Shown: one piece after another, positions 55,504 through 64,000 of the stretch
Position numbering within the stretch: the first letter of the stretch is position 1
Layout of the letters: each line of letters begins with the position of its first letter
Assembly: GCA_025642075.2 (NCBI GenBank)
Contig: JAODUO010000426.1
Coordinates: forward strand, 227,501 to 291,500
Direction: 5' to 3'
From: Ridgeia piscesae
Taxonomy: Eukaryota > Annelida > Polychaeta > Sabellida > Siboglinidae
Length of the DNA: 64,000 nucleotides
The notes under the pieces: model-generated
Databases searched by the model: none
What the model was told of the DNA's origin: nothing
The model's input: the letters and a program-made list of their open reading frames with translations, nothing else
Position numbers and translations under genes: made by a program

Positions 55504-55801
55504 TTTACCAGTGAAATATTAATATTAACTTAATGTTCGATAGATCAGAGATAGAGAGACCAAAATGGGGGTCTTGTTCACATCAAGTACAGCTATTCTG
55601 ATTTGTTTCGGAGTATACACGTATAATGTATCAAGTTGTACTTAATTGGTGTCGCATGCTTACAACAAAATTCTTGCCCCAAAACACATCGGATGCCTGC
55701 ATGAGAACGTTTTTATAGACAGTTTTCATGCGCAATGTTCTCAATATATTATAATTAGAATAGGTTGTTTGATTAACATAGTTCTATTTTGTTTCACTTA
55801 C
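54953..55801. other. Region immediately 3' of fucolectin exon 3
   Basis: AT-rich with a (TA)n array. The missing downstream fucolectin exon must lie here or further left. No lectin-like or other domain could be read on the minus strand. Confidence 0.45.
55442..55498. repeat. (TA)n microsatellite
   Basis: About 27 units. Confidence 0.95.
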
Positions 55802-61498
<5,697 letters not shown>

Positions 61499-61724
61499 AA
61501 TACACCGGACGCTCAGTTAATATATCCCACAATGCACCATAATAAAAGTTTCCTGTTTCTATTATGGGATGGCCGCCTGATACCATGTCGAATGACACTG
61601 TAAGCTTCAATGCCCGTATGTGCGGTTCGATTGACGGCGGGAAAAACATATCAGGAATCTTTTATTCAAGTCTGGTCGTTACTTTAATTTATGCGCTAGG
61701 CAAGTGAACAAGGAAGCATTGGGT

Positions 61725-61889
61725 TTATCGAGACCCCAACCAATATTTTAGATGCAAATCCTGCCCATCTGATGTATTTGTCGTTGTTGTTTTTAAACAG
61801 GCAACGGGGACCACTACACCAATGATTATTTCGTGCTGTTGGCATGATGCATGTGTGCTCAATAGACAGAACAGCCAAAACAACGCCAT
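61725..61889 (-). CDS. Candidate small secreted ORF or signal-peptide exon
   Basis: A 54-codon ORF begins in strong start context (CCAACATGG). Its N-terminus MALFWLFCLLSTHASCQQ reads as a textbook signal peptide (hydrophobic core, then A-S-C before Q). The mature part opens with HEIIIGVVVPVAC. It lies on the fucolectin strand 226 bp upstream of that gene's first exon. A weak phase-1 donor (ATTG|GTGTAG) after HEIII could in principle splice in frame to fucolectin exon 2, making this an alternative first exon. Equally it could be an independent gene or chance. No family is recognised. Confidence 0.3.
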   Translation of the reverse strand: MALFWLFCLLSTHASCQQHEIIIGVVVPVACLKTTTTNTSDGQDLHLKYWLGSR

Positions 61890-61915
61890 GTTGGCACTGA
61901 ATTCGACCCAACTTT

Positions 61916-62232
61916 CTGCGACGTTCCATCGACTGTACATTAATATAGACATTATGCTTTCATAATATTGACGGACATGCTATATGATATCAATATTTAA
62001 CTATGTGTGTAGTAGCAGTCTTGTATGATGCATATGGCGAACTGTAGATAATTTTAAACATCCGTTCCGGCATCGAGCCAGCACACCTGTTGTCGTGCCA
62101 CTAGTCGATGTTCCATCGGCTGTAGATGTACATGAATGTCAGACTATAGCCATATTTAGCTATGTGTGAGGCTTCGGAGTCATGCGGGTTCAGCAGCTGA
62201 TTGTAGAATGATTTAAACATGCGTTCCGCAAA
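61916..62232. repeat. Degenerate tandem duplication, about 150-190 bp unit
   Basis: GTTCCATCGACTGTA, ATTTAACTATGTGTG and AAACATCCGTTCCGG in the first unit are matched in order by GTTCCATCGGCTGTA, ATTTAGCTATGTGTG and AAACATGCGTTCCGC in the second (from 62,110). The intervening sequence aligns less well. Confidence 0.65.
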
Positions 62233-62897
62233 ACACTCCGCATTTTACACACGTCAAGAATATGTATAAGACGGCACAAAGAGCCTTAAATAGATAGAGT
62301 TTGGCCATTGACGTACCGATTTTTGATTGGTCGATGGATGTGGACGTCATTTTCGGTCTACATTAAAGCGTCTTCAAGCAGTATAGCATATAATGCTTTG
62401 CTGTTCTACAGTGGGATTAAGGCTTTAGGCTCACCTCATATCCCATTGCATTTGATTTTTTTTACTCCTCCAAGAAATACTCTCATTCAATTACATAAGG
62501 TAGTGTGTTTAGCAAATTGATCGAAATCGTTATGGTAGACATAACATAGTGAAATTACACATAATACTTAATTTGCAAGAAGTTAACAAAAGACTTCTTT
62601 CTTCGTAATTATGAATAGTTATTGCAATGTTAACACATAATTACTGTAACTTTGTACTCTATCGTATAAAGCTTATTACGGTTACTAGATAGCCTATGTG
62701 TTTCCATTTGAATAGTAATATGACGTCTGCTATGTCCATTCAACAGAAGAAGCAACTCACAAACCATGAAATGGTATTATACTGTATTATCTTTACAAAA
62801 CTGTTTTACTAAGCAATACTATTACTATGATGTTGTTGTTGAATGAACTCATTCATTAAAATAATACCATTACGTACTACACATATTTAATTTTGTA

Positions 62898-62899
62898 AT

Positions 62900-62960
<61 letters not shown>
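62898..62960. repeat. (CA)n-(TA)n microsatellite
   Basis: About 13 CA units followed by 17 TA units. Confidence 0.95.
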
Positions 62961-62962
<2 letters not shown>

Positions 62963-63816
62963 CCCAAGTCATATTGATTATAAGAAGACAACCTATATTG
63001 ATGAATGTGTGTCCTAAAATATATTAATTAGTTGTAAACGTCTAGTAATTGTTGCGTATTTTTACATGTGCTTGCGAGTTACGGGTTTGACAGGGAACAT
63101 TATTTATGAAACTTGGAGGTAGATTTGTTCCACTGTATTTATTGTATTTATTGATTGACTAGTACACCAGGTCATCACACATGGGAGTATATAGCAAGTA
63201 ACTACACAACGTATACAACTGTACATGATGATATGTATGATCTTTATTAAAAATGCTTTTAACAATACTATATGAACCTCGTTTTTATATACGTGTATAT
63301 GTATCTATATTTGCAAGTTCTATTGAGTCTACAATAAATGTATTTATTTGAAGTGAACTGAATTGTATTATTTTCTCATGGAGATGTGTTAATGGTTCTC
63401 AAAATATGTAAATGAATAATCATTGTAGATAAAAAGAGAGGTTAATTCTCTTTTATTTTCATTTTTATCCAGGTTTACCTATAGAATACCATACTAATGT
63501 GAACTACTTGAAATTTTATACTAGAAAAGATGTGAACATTTCAAGTTTTCTTTGTCAAGCAGATGCTTTGCAGATGTCTGATATGTTTAAATTAATGTCA
63601 GTATGTGGACTGTATCAAGGCTGAGAAGGACGAGTCTCTGTACAATGGCTTCTAGTGAGGTTCCAGCTTTACTACTGTTCCTCAGGTAGCTGCTGATTAG
63701 AGCACAAAGACATCATCCCATTAACAAACGGTCAGTGTAAACCTTATAATGATATGCTGACTTTCCACCATTTTAAAGCTACACACGAAATAGCCTTAAA
63801 ATACACATCGGTTGCA

Positions 63817-63848
63817 GGTGGGGGTGGGGGTGGGGGTGGGGGTGGGGC
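63817..63848. repeat. (GGGGGT)n, potential G-quadruplex
   Basis: Five consecutive runs of four or five G separated by single T fit the G-quadruplex rule on the plus strand. No promoter or telomere context. Confidence 0.85.
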
Positions 63849-64000
63849 TTTGACTCAACCGAAACTCCAACTGGTTCATGGTCGGAGAACGAACGTACCA
63901 CCGTCCTAGCCTGGAGTGGAGGATGCATTGACTTTCACTAAGCATTGGTACGCCATCCTTTCCGTGTTAATTTAATTTCCCTAAACTTCCTAAGAATGGT

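Larger units (their letters stand above)
62233..64000. other. Intergenic, one possible terminal exon
   Basis: Apart from the microsatellites, positions 63602-63655 read YVDCIKAEKDESLYNGF-stop after an AG, which resembles a short last exon. The upstream pyrimidine tract is poor and no partner exon is visible. Confidence 0.3.

Overview
This is eukaryotic, intron-bearing nuclear DNA from an invertebrate animal. The evidence is three consecutive exons of a 3-mercaptopyruvate sulfurtransferase (rhodanese family) gene with GT/AG junctions, three exons of a secreted fucolectin (F5/8 type C-like) gene, remnants of several animal LINE families plus Harbinger-, piggyBac- and hAT-like elements, and a very heavy load of microsatellites. 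Fucolectins combined with this transposon mix suggest a marine invertebrate (mollusc, other lophotrochozoan, or cephalochordate). The sequence alone does not settle the phylum. There are no operons, CRISPR arrays or other prokaryotic signs.

Layout. Positions 1-28,600 are mostly intergenic. They hold long (TA), (CA)/(ACACC), (TCTCTG), (CAGA) and (TG) arrays, a hairpin-forming inverted repeat, a 25-copy 35-bp satellite, a tRNA-type SINE and three GC/CpG-richer blocks with no recognisable gene. Positions 28,600-31,530 are a pile-up of three LINE fragments. Positions 32,530-39,612 are the sulfurtransferase gene on the minus strand; its 5.9-kb first intron holds LINE 3' ends, a Harbinger-type fragment and a 440-bp MITE. 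Positions 40,600-46,410 hold a LINE endonuclease fragment, a foldback element with a nested insertion, and a LINE interrupted by a SINE inside hAT-like termini. Positions 47,860-54,900 hold a candidate membrane-anchor exon, more LINE pieces (one hosting a 41-bp satellite, one hosting a Harbinger-like MITE), a 14-copy 36-bp satellite and a piggyBac-like remnant. Positions 55,802-61,498 are the fucolectin gene on the minus strand, incomplete at its 3' end. Positions 61,500-64,000 are intergenic, with a candidate signal-peptide ORF and a degenerate tandem duplication.

The two confident genes are not functionally linked. The sulfurtransferase is a sulfur/H2S-metabolism enzyme and the fucolectin is a secreted carbohydrate-binding protein. 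I found no convincing new multi-gene system. The most unusual material is the repeat architecture: satellites born inside LINE reading frames, nested transposon insertions whose target duplications can be read by eye, and transposon stubs bracketed by expanded microsatellites.
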